This document shows, piece after piece, positions 23,350 through 31,933 of a stretch of DNA of 64,000 bases (within the stretch, counting starts at the first letter, position 1; every line of letters begins with the position of its first letter). A program made the translations under genes and the position numbers. This DNA is from Roseateles noduli. Its GTDB lineage: Bacteria; Pseudomonadota; Gammaproteobacteria; Burkholderiales; Burkholderiaceae_C. The stretch is taken from assembly GCA_002205125.1 (NCBI GenBank), contig NIOE01000015.1, positions 1 to 64,000 on the forward strand, read 5' to 3'. The notes below the pieces were generated by a model. The model did no database searches and was not told the DNA's origin. It saw only the letters and a list, made by a program, of their open reading frames with translations.

Positions 23350-24231
23350 ATGCGCCTGAAGCACATCGAGGTCTTCCACGCGGTCATGCTGACGGGCTCC
23401 GTGAGCGCAGCCTCGAAGCTGCTGCACGTGACCCAGCCGGCGGTCACCCAGTCGCTGCAGCTGGCCGAGTTGCAGCTGGGTTACGCGCTGTTCACGCGAC
23501 AACGGCGACGCCTGATGCCGACGCGCGAGGCGCAGGCGCTCTACCCGGAAGTGCAGGCGCTGATGTCGCAGCTCGAATCGGTGCGTCGCATGGCGACCGC
23601 GCTGGGCACCGGCGAGGGTCAGGGCTTCCGCATCCTGATCGTGCCCTCGCTGGCGGTGAAGGCCCTGCCCCAGGCGCTGAAGGCCTTCCGGCGTCGTTAT
23701 CGCGACCTGCCGATCAGCGTGCGCACGCTGCACTCGAACGACATCGCGCGGGCCATGCTGCTGCAGGAGGGCGACGTCGGCATCGTGTACGGCCGGCCGT
23801 CCCACGCGGCGTTGTCCGATGAACTCGTCGCCACCGGGCGGCTCGTGTGCGCGTCGCCGAAAGGCAGGACGGCCGCGGACCGGCGCACCACGGTCGCGCT
23901 GCAGGACCTGCTGCGGGAGCCCTTCATCCGCATCGACGAGCGCGACCCGCTGGGCGCCGTGCTCGCGGACCAGTGGGCGCGCCTGTCGCTGTCGCCGCGC
24001 GCCGGCATCACCGTGCAGACGCACCACATCGCGATGGTGATGGCGGAACAGGGCTTCGGGCCGGCCATCATCGATTCCTTCACCGCGCAGGCCAGCGGCG
24101 GCGACCTGCACATCCGCACGCTGCTGCCCGAGGTGCCGGTTGAAGTGCGCGCGGTTCAGCCGCAGGGGCTGCGCTCGCCGCAACCGGTGTCGGACTTCAT
24201 CGCGGCGTTCAGGCAGGCGATCGAGGAATGA
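23350..24231 (+). CDS. LysR-family transcriptional regulator
   Basis: 293 residues. The N-terminal winged helix (about 1-60) reads HIEVFHAVMLTGSVSAASKL then HVTQPAVTQSL, the usual LysR recognition motif. The effector domain (about 90-290) follows. It is divergent from the binding protein-racemase operon and has an inverted repeat of LysR type in the shared promoter region, so it most likely controls those genes in response to an acidic amino acid. The start at 23350 is supported by the family N-terminus. Its last 23 bp overlap the convergent queG gene. Confidence 0.92.
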   Translation: MRLKHIEVFHAVMLTGSVSAASKLLHVTQPAVTQSLQLAELQLGYALFTRQRRRLMPTREAQALYPEVQALMSQLESVRRMATALGTGEGQGFRILIVPSLAVKALPQALKAFRRRYRDLPISVRTLHSNDIARAMLLQEGDVGIVYGRPSHAALSDELVATGRLVCASPKGRTAADRRTTVALQDLLREPFIRIDERDPLGAVLADQWARLSLSPRAGITVQTHHIAMVMAEQGFGPAIIDSFTAQASGGDLHIRTLLPEVPVEVRAVQPQGLRSPQPVSDFIAAFRQAIEE

Positions 24232-25414
24232 GAGGAACGACGGCGCGCGGCGCGGCCCGAGGCAAGGCGTCCTGCGCCAACGCCCACTCGATGTGCTCGG
24301 CCACGACCGGCGTCGCCCGTGGCAGCGCGGCACTGAGCGCCGCCAGCATGTCGGCGCGCAACGCCGGCGCCAGGTCTTGCCCCAGCGCGTTGCCGATCGC
24401 CACGGCGATGTTGCGCTGCCAGCGCGCATGGCCGATGCGGCGGATCGCGGAGCCTTCGGTGCGCTTGAGGAAGGTCGGCTCGTCCCAGGCGAAGAGCGTC
24501 AGCAGCGACGCTTGGCCGAGCGGCTCGCGCCAGTCGAAGTCCGGCAGCGCGTTGCGGCGCGCGAACTTGTTCCACGGGCAGGCGAGCTGACAGTCGTCGC
24601 AGCCGTAGATGCGGTTGCCGATGGCCTCGCGGAACTCGACCGGGATCGGGCCGTCCTGCTCGATCGTCAGATAGCTGATGCAACGACGGGCGTCGAGCCG
24701 GTACGGGGCGATGATCGCCCCGGTCGGGCAGGCGTCGAGGCAGGCGCGGCACTGGCCGCAATGCGCGGTGACCGGCTCGCTGGGCGGCAGTGCCAGATCG
24801 AGGTAGATCTCGCCGAGGAAGAACATCGAGCCGCTGTCGCGATGCAGCGTCAGCGTGTGCTTGCCGCGCCAGCCGATGCCGGAGCGGCTCGCGAGTTCGA
24901 CCTCCAGCACCGGCGCGGAGTCGGTGAACACGCGGTGCCCCATCGGGCCGACGCGCTCCTGGATGCGGTCGGCCAACTGCTGCAGCCGATTGCGCAGCAC
25001 CTTGTGATAGTCCCGGCCCCGCGCATACAGCGAGACCTGTGCGCGCGCCGGATCGCGCATCGCGGCCCATTCGCGGTCCTGCCAGTCGTCGCCGGCGGCC
25101 TCGGGCAGGTAGTCCATGCGCGCGGTCAGGATGCTGATGGTGCCGGGCACCAGCTCGGCGGGCCTGGCGCGTTTGAGGCCGTGGGCGGCCATGTACTGCA
25201 TCTCGCCGTGGAAACCGGCGTCCAGCCAGGCCTGCAAACCTGCTTCCGCATCGCTCAGATCGACGTGGGCCACCCCAATCTGTGAGAATCCGAACTCAAG
25301 CGCCCAGGCGCGTACCTCGACCATCAGCGCGCGCAGCGCGTCGGGGTGTCGGGAGGGGCTGGACGCGTCTTCGGAGGACGCGTCGGGCCGTGGGGTGTTG
25401 ACCAGGGAATTCAT
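24209..25414 (-). CDS. queG: Epoxyqueuosine reductase
   Basis: 401 residues. It performs the last step of queuosine synthesis in tRNA, reducing epoxyqueuosine with cobalamin and two 4Fe-4S clusters. The clusters are bound by CGQCRACLDACP and the later CDDCQLACPW, with a lone Cys in between (RRCISY). The N-terminal half is the cobalamin-binding part (ISILTARMDYLP). The ATG at 25414 is only 5 bp from the start of the divergent tsaE; no obvious ribosome site precedes it. The 3' end overlaps lysR by 23 bp. The queG-tsaE-amiC arrangement is conserved in Burkholderiales. Confidence 0.95.
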   Translation of the reverse strand: MNSLVNTPRPDASSEDASSPSRHPDALRALMVEVRAWALEFGFSQIGVAHVDLSDAEAGLQAWLDAGFHGEMQYMAAHGLKRARPAELVPGTISILTARMDYLPEAAGDDWQDREWAAMRDPARAQVSLYARGRDYHKVLRNRLQQLADRIQERVGPMGHRVFTDSAPVLEVELASRSGIGWRGKHTLTLHRDSGSMFFLGEIYLDLALPPSEPVTAHCGQCRACLDACPTGAIIAPYRLDARRCISYLTIEQDGPIPVEFREAIGNRIYGCDDCQLACPWNKFARRNALPDFDWREPLGQASLLTLFAWDEPTFLKRTEGSAIRRIGHARWQRNIAVAIGNALGQDLAPALRADMLAALSAALPRATPVVAEHIEWALAQDALPRAAPRAVVPLIPRSPA

Positions 25415-25419
25415 CGCAG

Positions 25420-25935
25420 TTGAGCATTCTAGAAACCCGCCCGTACCGTTGGCCCGACGAGGCCGCCTGCGAACGTTTCGCACAGGCGTTGGCCCGCTGT
25501 CCGCAGATCGCGGACCTGAGCATCGAACTCGACGGCGGCCTGGGGGCCGGCAAGACCAGCCTGGTGCGGCATCTGCTGCGCGCGCTGGGCGTCACCGGCC
25601 GCATCAAGAGCCCGAGTTACGCCGTGGTCGAAGACTACGCCCCGCCGGGGCTGTCCGGTCTCCCCGCCCATCATTTCGACTTCTACCGCTTCAGCGATCC
25701 GCGCGAGTGGGAGGACGCGGGTTTCCGCGACCTGTTCGCCGCGCCGGGGCTCAAGCTCAGCGAATGGCCCGAGAAGGCGGCCGGCATGCTGCCGACGCCG
25801 GACCTGCGGCTGCTGCTCCAGGTCAACGACGACGACAGCCGCGACGTTCGGGCGGAAGCCCGCACGGTGCGGGGTCAGGAATTGCTGGCAGCGCTCGACC
25901 GGCAGTTGGCCGACGCTGCCGCCGCTTCCGATTGA
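25420..25935 (+). CDS. tsaE: tRNA threonylcarbamoyladenosine synthesis ATPase TsaE
   Basis: 171 residues. It is the ATPase partner of TsaB/TsaD in making t6A at position 37 of ANN-decoding tRNAs. The Walker A loop GGLGAGKTSLVR lies at about 39-50, followed by the family motifs SPSYAVVEDY and HFDFYR. The start is a TTG at 25420, preceded by AGGGAATTCATC; no ATG lies at a suitable place. The start codons of tsaE and the divergent queG are 5 bp apart, so each ribosome site lies in the other gene. Confidence 0.92.
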   Translation: MSILETRPYRWPDEAACERFAQALARCPQIADLSIELDGGLGAGKTSLVRHLLRALGVTGRIKSPSYAVVEDYAPPGLSGLPAHHFDFYRFSDPREWEDAGFRDLFAAPGLKLSEWPEKAAGMLPTPDLRLLLQVNDDDSRDVRAEARTVRGQELLAALDRQLADAAAASD

Positions 25936-25972
25936 CGGCGATGCGACCGCGCGCCTTCCCACGATCGCAGAC

Positions 25973-27466
25973 ATGCACGGAGACATGAAAGCAGACATGA
26001 CCGGCCTGCCCACCCCTTCGACATCGGACTCTAACCCGGTCGACATGCCCTCCCGCAGCCGCCGCAAGGCGCTCGGCCGCATGGGCGCGACGGTGCTGAG
26101 CTTCTCTGTCCTGCCCGCCGTGCCGGCGATGGCGGCGAGCTCGACCAACATCGTGGCCGTGCGCGTCTGGCCGGCGAGCGACTACACCCGGGTGACCATC
26201 GAGTCCGATCGCCAGCTGGCGGCCAAGAGCTTCATGGCGGCGAATCCGGACCGGCTGGTGATCGACATCGACGGGCTGGAGCTCAATGCGGGCCTGAAGG
26301 AACTGCTGGGCAAGGTGAAGCCGGACGATCCCTTCATCGCCGGGGTGCGCGTGGGGCAGAACCAGCCGCGCGTGGTGCGCATCGTGCTGGACCTGAAGCA
26401 GACCGTCGCGCCGCAGGTGTTCACGATCGAACCGGTGGCGGCGTATCAGAACCGGCTGGTGCTGGACCTGTACCCGACGCGCGAGCGCGATCCGTTGCTG
26501 GACCTGGTGCGGGGCAAGGAAGCCGCCGAGACGGCCGCGGCGCAGTCGGTGAACGACGCGCTGGGCGAGCTGATCGGTCGCATCGACCGGCCGCTGACGG
26601 CGGCCTCCTCGGCCGAGCAGGCGGCGAGCGCCGCCGCGACGCCGCCGCAGCGCCCGGCGAGTTCTACGGCGATCGCGAAGATCGACACCCCGCCGCCGGC
26701 TGCGCCGCCGCTGAAGGAGGTCGCGCCGGAGATGAGCCAGACCAAGCTGGACCGGCTGATCGTGATCGCGATCGATCCGGGCCACGGCGGCGAGGATCCG
26801 GGCGCGATCGGCCCGACCGGGCTGAGAGAGAAGGACGTGGTGCTGGCGATCGGCAAGAAGCTGCGCGACCGGCTGAACGCCAACCCGCGCATCCGCGTGA
26901 TGATGACGCGGGATGCGGACTTCTTCGTCCCGCTGAACGAGCGGGTGCGCAAGGCGCGGCGGGTGCAGGCCGACCTGTTCGTGTCCATCCACGCGGACGC
27001 GTTCATCACGCCGAAGGCACGAGGCGCTTCGGTGTTCGCGCTGTCGACCAGCGGTGCGAGCTCGACGAACGCGCGCTGGATGGCCGACAAGGAGAACGCG
27101 GCCGACGTGATCGGCGGCGTCAACAACAAGGTGGTGAAGGACGCCGGCGTGCTGCGCGCGATGCTCGACATGAGCACCTCGGCGCAGATCAAGGACAGCC
27201 TGAAGCTGGGCGGCGAGGTGCTGGGCCAGATCGGCAAGCTGGCCAAGCTGCACAAGGGCAGCGTCGAGCAGGCCGGCTTCGCCGTGCTGAAAGCGCCGGA
27301 CGTCCCGTCGATCCTCGTGGAGACGGCCTTCATCTCGAATCCCGAGGAAGAAGCCCGACTGCGCGATCCGGACTACCAGGACGACCTGGTCAAGGCGCTG
27401 GCGACCGGCATCGCGCGCTACTTCGCGAAGAACCCGCCGCTGGCGGCGAGACATCGGGCGTTGTGA
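25973..27466 (+). CDS. amiC: N-acetylmuramoyl-L-alanine amidase with AMIN domain
   Basis: 497 residues. The N-terminus has a twin-arginine type signal (SRSRRKALG followed by a hydrophobic stretch, cleaved after AMA near 54), like E. coli AmiC. An AMIN domain (about 58-165) targets the septum; a Pro/Ala/Ser linker follows; the Amidase_3 zinc domain (about 262-485) has DPGHGGEDPGAIG, NERVRKA, FVSIHADA and LVETAFISN. It splits the peptide from the glycan during daughter-cell separation. An alternative ATG four codons in is possible. The stop codon is inside a long inverted repeat. Confidence 0.95.
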   Translation: MHGDMKADMTGLPTPSTSDSNPVDMPSRSRRKALGRMGATVLSFSVLPAVPAMAASSTNIVAVRVWPASDYTRVTIESDRQLAAKSFMAANPDRLVIDIDGLELNAGLKELLGKVKPDDPFIAGVRVGQNQPRVVRIVLDLKQTVAPQVFTIEPVAAYQNRLVLDLYPTRERDPLLDLVRGKEAAETAAAQSVNDALGELIGRIDRPLTAASSAEQAASAAATPPQRPASSTAIAKIDTPPPAAPPLKEVAPEMSQTKLDRLIVIAIDPGHGGEDPGAIGPTGLREKDVVLAIGKKLRDRLNANPRIRVMMTRDADFFVPLNERVRKARRVQADLFVSIHADAFITPKARGASVFALSTSGASSTNARWMADKENAADVIGGVNNKVVKDAGVLRAMLDMSTSAQIKDSLKLGGEVLGQIGKLAKLHKGSVEQAGFAVLKAPDVPSILVETAFISNPEEEARLRDPDYQDDLVKALATGIARYFAKNPPLAARHRAL

Positions 27467-27486
27467 GCGCCTGAGGCGCTCACAAC
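27460..27486 (+). terminator. 12-bp perfect inverted repeat over the amiC stop codon
   Basis: GTTGTGAGCGCC and GGCGCTCACAAC around a TGA loop. The amiC stop codon lies in the left arm. There is no T-run, so it may be an mRNA-stabilising hairpin rather than a classical terminator. Confidence 0.55.
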
Positions 27487-27504
27487 GCGCCGCGCCCATC
27501 ATGG

Positions 27505-27526
27505 AAAACGGGGCCGAAGCCCCGTT
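27505..27526 (-). terminator. Terminator of the tricorn-like peptidase gene
   Basis: AACGGGGC / GCCCCGTT stem with a four-base loop, followed on the minus strand by TTTTCC. It lies 24 bp past the peptidase stop. Confidence 0.75.
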
Positions 27527-27549
27527 CAGTTCCGTGCTGGCGAACCGCC

Positions 27550-30500
27550 TTACTTGCCGACCTGCGTCGGCATCGCCGGTGCCGTCGTGCGCTGGATCGG
27601 CTTCCAGGTCTTGAGGCGTTCGAGGACGCTCGCGACACCCGCTTCGAGCTGCACATCGCGGCCGGCGTTGACCGCCACCGGATCCAGATCGACGTCGATG
27701 TCCGGCGCGACGCCTTCGTTCTCGATGCGCCACTCGCCTTCCGGCGTGAAGAAGCGGAAGAACGGCACGACGAGGAAACCGCCGTCGATCAGGCTCGGGT
27801 TCGCCGAGATGCCGATCAGGCCGCCCCAGGTCCGCTTGCCGATCAGCGGGCCCAGGCCCGTGCGCTTGAACGCATAGGGCATGAAGTCGCCGCCCGATCC
27901 CGCGTCCTGGTCGATCAGCATCGCCTTCGGGCCGTAGATGGCGCCGGCGGGCGTGTCGTAGATCAGGCCGTCACGGTCCTTCCAGCTGCCCAGGTAGGCG
28001 CGGTTCAGCAGCTCCGTCACGTAGTTCGCCGCCTGGCCGCCGCCGTTGCGGCGGTCGTCGACGATCAGCCCCGGCTTGTCCACCTGGCCGAAGAACATGC
28101 GGTTGAAATGCTGGAAGCCCGGTCCCGCCGTGTCCGGCATGTAGACGTAGGCAATCTTGCCGCCGCTCAGGCGATCCACTTCCTCGCGGTTGTGGTCGAT
28201 CCAGGCCCATTGGCGCAGCCGGCCCTCGGTCGAGATCGGCTCGACGGTCACGCGTCGCGCGCCCTGCCCGTTCGCGTTGGCCGACACCGTCAGCTGCACC
28301 TGCTTGCCGACCGTGTTCTCCAGCTGCTGGTACAGGTTGTGCGCGCCGTCCACCGGCTGGCCGTTGACCGCCAGCAGGTAGTCGCCTTCCTTGACGCCCA
28401 GGCCAGGCGCCGCCAGCGGCGCCTTCAGGTAGGGATCCCAGCGGTCGCCCTTGAAGATCGTCTTGATGCGGTACTTGCCGTTCTCGACGCTGAAGTCCGC
28501 GCCCAGCAGGCCCACCGCGACACGCGGCTCCTGATGCACGTCGCCGCCGCCCACGCGGTTGTGGCCGACCTGCAGCTCGCCGATCATCTCGACCAGCAGG
28601 TCGTTCAGGTCCTCGCGGCGCTGCACGCCCGCCACCAGCGGCGAATAACGCTGGTAGATGCCCTGCCAGTCGAGGCCGTGCAGCTTCGGGTCGTAGAAGA
28701 ACTCCTTCTCCATCCACCAGGTCTCGTCGAAGATCTGACGCCATTCGGCGCGCGGATCCACGCGGGTCTTCAGGCCCGACAGGTCGATGCCCTTGGTGTC
28801 GATCTTCTCCTTGGCGTCGGCGATCTCCAGGCGGCCGCCGCCCTGGTTCAGCAGGATCTTCTTGCCGTCCGGGCTCAGGCTGTAGCCCTCGATCTGCGGC
28901 TTGACCATCTTCGCCTTCTTCTCCTCGAAGTCGAATCGGTACAGGTCGCCCTTGCCGCCGTTGCCGCCCTCGGCATCGATGGACACGCCAGGTTGCTTGC
29001 GCTCGATGTAGAACAGCGCGCCGTCGTCCGCCACCGCGAGGTCGTCATAACGCGCGGTCGCCACCGGCAGACCCACGATGCGGTCCTTCAGGCCGGCGAA
29101 GTCGATGCGCACCGGCTTGACCTTGGGCTTGACGTCTTTGCCCTCGTCCTTCTTGTCGGCTTTCGTGTCCTTGCCGTCCTTCGACTCCTTGGCGTCCTTG
29201 TCGGCCTTCTCGGATTTGTCGGACTTGTCGTCCTTCTTGTCCTCGCCCGCCTTCTTGTCCTTGCTGTCCTCATCGCCGGCCTTGGGCTCGAGCGGCGACT
29301 TGCCGTCCGCGCGCAGCACCGCGGCGTACAGGCCCATGCGCACGGAGCGCTCCTGCGTGGACATGTCCAGGCCCACCTGCGCTGGACCCGAGTTGATCGA
29401 CGCGGCGAAGAACAGCACGTCGCCCTTGGTCGAGAACGCCGGCAGGTTGGCGTGGCTCAGGCCGTCGGTGACGGTGTGCTGCTGGCCGGTCTGGAAGTCG
29501 GCGATGCGGACCTGGCTGAAGAAGTTCTTCCCCACCACCGTGTAGGCCAGGTAGCGACCGTCCGGCGAGAAGCCGACGTCGAATCCGGCGCGGCGCTCGC
29601 TGCTGTCGATCTTGGCCAGCTTGCCCGACTGCGCGCCGGTCAGCGGCAGCTGGTACAGGTTCAGGTGGTTGTCCTGCAGCACCAGCCGCGCGCCGTCCGG
29701 CGACCAGGCGAGCAGCGTGTAGTAGCCCGCCTCGGGCAGCAGCATCTTGCGCGCGGTCCGGTTGGCGGCCTGGTCGCCGAGCTGGTCGCGGATGACGACC
29801 TGATGGCGCATGCCGGGCTCGTCGGAGACGTAGGCGACCTGCTGGCCGTCGGGGCTCCACAGGGCGTCCTTCTCGCGCACGCCGGAGGTCTGCGTCAGGT
29901 TGCGCACCACCCCGTCCTTCACCGGCACGGTGAAGACCTCGCCGCGCGCGCTGATGACGACGCGCTTGCCGGTCGCCGACAGCGACGCGCCAGTGATCGT
30001 CTTGGCAGCGTCCTTCCATTGCACGCGCGCTTCGTTGCTGGGCTCGTTGAGCGCGATGCTCAGGAAACGCGGCGTGCCGCCGTCCAGGCCGATCTCCTTG
30101 AGCTGTCCGCCCGCCTCGTAGACGACGCGGCCGTCGCGGCCGTCGGCGCTGCGGACGTCCCAGACGGTTTCCTTCGTCAGCTGACGCAGGGCCTTGGTCT
30201 TGGTGTTGAACGCGAAGAGGTTGGCCGCACCGTCGTTGCGGTCGGAGATGAAGACGATCTCGTCGCCCATCCAGATCGGGTTGCTGTCGGTCGCGTTGAC
30301 ATGCGGGATCTGCTCCCAGGTCTTGCCCTTGGGATCGAGGATCCAGATCGGCGGGGTCGTGCCGCCGCGGCTCTGACGCCAGCCGCTCGGGCCGGCGTAC
30401 GCGGCGCCATTCGGGCGGTAGGCCAGTCGCGTACCGTCGGGTGACCACACGCCTTCATAGGCGACGGCCTCCATCACCTTCTGCTCGAAGCCGCCGTCCA

Positions 30501-30996
30501 CCGGCACCTCGAACAGCTGCTTGCTGCGGGTGTTGAGCACCTCGCGGTTGGAGGCGAAGAGCACGCGCTTGCCGTCGGGGCTCCAGCCGGTCACCTGGTC
30601 GGCGGCCGGGTGCCAGGTCAGGCGGCGGGGCTGACCGCCAGCGGCGGCGATCACGTAGACATCGGTGTTGCCGTCGTAAACCGCGGAGAAGGCGATCCAC
30701 TGACCGTCGGGCGAGAAGCGCGGCGCAAACTCACCGGCCGCATGACCCGCAAGGCGGCGCGGCTGGCTGCCGTCACGGTTGGCGATCCACAGGTCGCCGC
30801 CGTAGACGAAGGCAAGATGCCGCGCGGACACGGCAGGATCGCGCAGCAGCAAGGTCACGGCAGGCGCCGGAGCCGTTGCGGAGGTGGCGGATGCAGTCGC
30901 GGTCGCAGCCTGTTGGGCCTGCGTGGGAGCCGCCGCGATCGCGGCGGTCAAGCTCAGGGCCACGGTGATGGCCTTGCTGAGAATGCTGTGTTGCAT
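27550..30996 (-). CDS. Tricorn-protease-like S41 peptidase, exported
   Basis: 1148 residues. A signal peptide (cleaved near PTQAQ, about 27) leads to beta-propeller repeats of PD40/TolB type (about 50-560, e.g. PRFSPDGQWIAFSA, WSPDGKRVLFAS), then a Lys/Asp/Glu-only stretch (about 569-632), more propeller-like sequence, a tricorn C1 region, a PDZ domain (near 840-920, VKEGDYLLAVNGQPV) and the S41 catalytic domain with nucleophile Ser1034 in GSGGD. Such proteins degrade peptides in the periplasm. Family members are about 1050-1150 residues. Single gene with its own terminator. Confidence 0.92.
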   Translation of the reverse strand: MQHSILSKAITVALSLTAAIAAAPTQAQQAATATASATSATAPAPAVTLLLRDPAVSARHLAFVYGGDLWIANRDGSQPRRLAGHAAGEFAPRFSPDGQWIAFSAVYDGNTDVYVIAAAGGQPRRLTWHPAADQVTGWSPDGKRVLFASNREVLNTRSKQLFEVPVDGGFEQKVMEAVAYEGVWSPDGTRLAYRPNGAAYAGPSGWRQSRGGTTPPIWILDPKGKTWEQIPHVNATDSNPIWMGDEIVFISDRNDGAANLFAFNTKTKALRQLTKETVWDVRSADGRDGRVVYEAGGQLKEIGLDGGTPRFLSIALNEPSNEARVQWKDAAKTITGASLSATGKRVVISARGEVFTVPVKDGVVRNLTQTSGVREKDALWSPDGQQVAYVSDEPGMRHQVVIRDQLGDQAANRTARKMLLPEAGYYTLLAWSPDGARLVLQDNHLNLYQLPLTGAQSGKLAKIDSSERRAGFDVGFSPDGRYLAYTVVGKNFFSQVRIADFQTGQQHTVTDGLSHANLPAFSTKGDVLFFAASINSGPAQVGLDMSTQERSVRMGLYAAVLRADGKSPLEPKAGDEDSKDKKAGEDKKDDKSDKSEKADKDAKESKDGKDTKADKKDEGKDVKPKVKPVRIDFAGLKDRIVGLPVATARYDDLAVADDGALFYIERKQPGVSIDAEGGNGGKGDLYRFDFEEKKAKMVKPQIEGYSLSPDGKKILLNQGGGRLEIADAKEKIDTKGIDLSGLKTRVDPRAEWRQIFDETWWMEKEFFYDPKLHGLDWQGIYQRYSPLVAGVQRREDLNDLLVEMIGELQVGHNRVGGGDVHQEPRVAVGLLGADFSVENGKYRIKTIFKGDRWDPYLKAPLAAPGLGVKEGDYLLAVNGQPVDGAHNLYQQLENTVGKQVQLTVSANANGQGARRVTVEPISTEGRLRQWAWIDHNREEVDRLSGGKIAYVYMPDTAGPGFQHFNRMFFGQVDKPGLIVDDRRNGGGQAANYVTELLNRAYLGSWKDRDGLIYDTPAGAIYGPKAMLIDQDAGSGGDFMPYAFKRTGLGPLIGKRTWGGLIGISANPSLIDGGFLVVPFFRFFTPEGEWRIENEGVAPDIDVDLDPVAVNAGRDVQLEAGVASVLERLKTWKPIQRTTAPAMPTQVGK

Positions 30997-31106
30997 GGGG
31001 CTTGTCGACGGTGAAAGGCAGCGGGCGAGAATAGCCCTGCGATGCCAGCGTGACGAAGCTCACCCCCCGGGATTGCGCGCTCTGCGGGTCGGTGTTTTCC
31101 CGCGAA

Positions 31107-31754
31107 TCAGACCGCGGGCTTGGCGCGCGAGGCGCGCCAGCCGCCATACAACGCGATCAGGCCCGGGATGATGATCATGGCCCAGATGATCTTGCTGAGA
31201 TGGGTCTGCACGAAGGGGATGTTGCCGAAGAGGTAGCCCGCGAGCGTGAGACCCACAACCCAGATGACGCCGCCAGCGACGTTGTAGGCGGTGAAGCGGC
31301 TGCGGGTCATCGCGGCGACACCGGCCACAAAAGGCGCGAAGGTGCGGATGAAGGGCATGAAGCGCGCGAGGATGATGGTCACGCCACCATGCTTCTCGTA
31401 GAACTCGTGCGCAGCGTCGAAGGCGCGCTTGTTGAAGAAGCGCGACTGCTCCCACTGGAAGACCTTGGGCCCGAAGTAGCGCCCGATCGTGTAGTTGCAC
31501 TGGTCGCCCAGGATCGCGGCGACCAGCAGCACGGCGATCGCCAGCGGCAGGTTCATCATGCCGGTGCCGCACAGGGCGCCGACGACGAACAGCAGGGAGT
31601 CGCCCGGCAGGAACGGCATCACGACGAGGCCGGTCTCCACGAACACGATCAGGAAGAGCAGCGCGTAGACCCACATCCCGTAGGCGGCCACGAACTCGGC
31701 GAGGTGCTTGTCGACATGCAGGATGAAGTCGACGAGGAAGTGCATCAGATCCAT
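31107..31754 (-). CDS. DedA-family membrane protein
   Basis: 215 residues with about five hydrophobic segments. The family core is present: FVETGLVVMPFLPGDSLLF, then GDQCNYTIGRYFG, and ARFMPFIRTFAPFVAG. DedA proteins act in the inner membrane as probable lipid carriers (flipping undecaprenyl phosphate or phospholipid) and support envelope homeostasis and drug tolerance. The gene lies between the exported peptidase and mutL on the opposite strand from mutL. No strong ribosome site precedes the ATG. Which DedA subtype it is cannot be decided. Confidence 0.9.
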   Translation of the reverse strand: MDLMHFLVDFILHVDKHLAEFVAAYGMWVYALLFLIVFVETGLVVMPFLPGDSLLFVVGALCGTGMMNLPLAIAVLLVAAILGDQCNYTIGRYFGPKVFQWEQSRFFNKRAFDAAHEFYEKHGGVTIILARFMPFIRTFAPFVAGVAAMTRSRFTAYNVAGGVIWVVGLTLAGYLFGNIPFVQTHLSKIIWAMIIIPGLIALYGGWRASRAKPAV

Positions 31755-31920
31755 GGGCGCGGATTATGGCGGGCGGTTTCTGAAGTGCTGATGAAGAAAC
31801 GGGAGAGCACCACCCCGGAAATGCAAGGCTCGACATGCCATGCGGGACGGCAGTGTGGTCCACCGAACAGAGTCCAGCCCTCCAATCTGTCGCGGTCGGC
31901 CCTGGAACTGCGCCACCTTC

Positions 31921-31926
31921 TACAAT
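31921..31926 (+). promoter_or_regulatory. Candidate -10 box of mutL
   Basis: TACAAT ends 7 bp before the mutL ATG. Transcription from this box would begin at or next to the start codon, that is a leaderless mRNA. No clear -35 hexamer is seen. Confidence 0.4.
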
Positions 31927-31933
31927 CGCCCCC

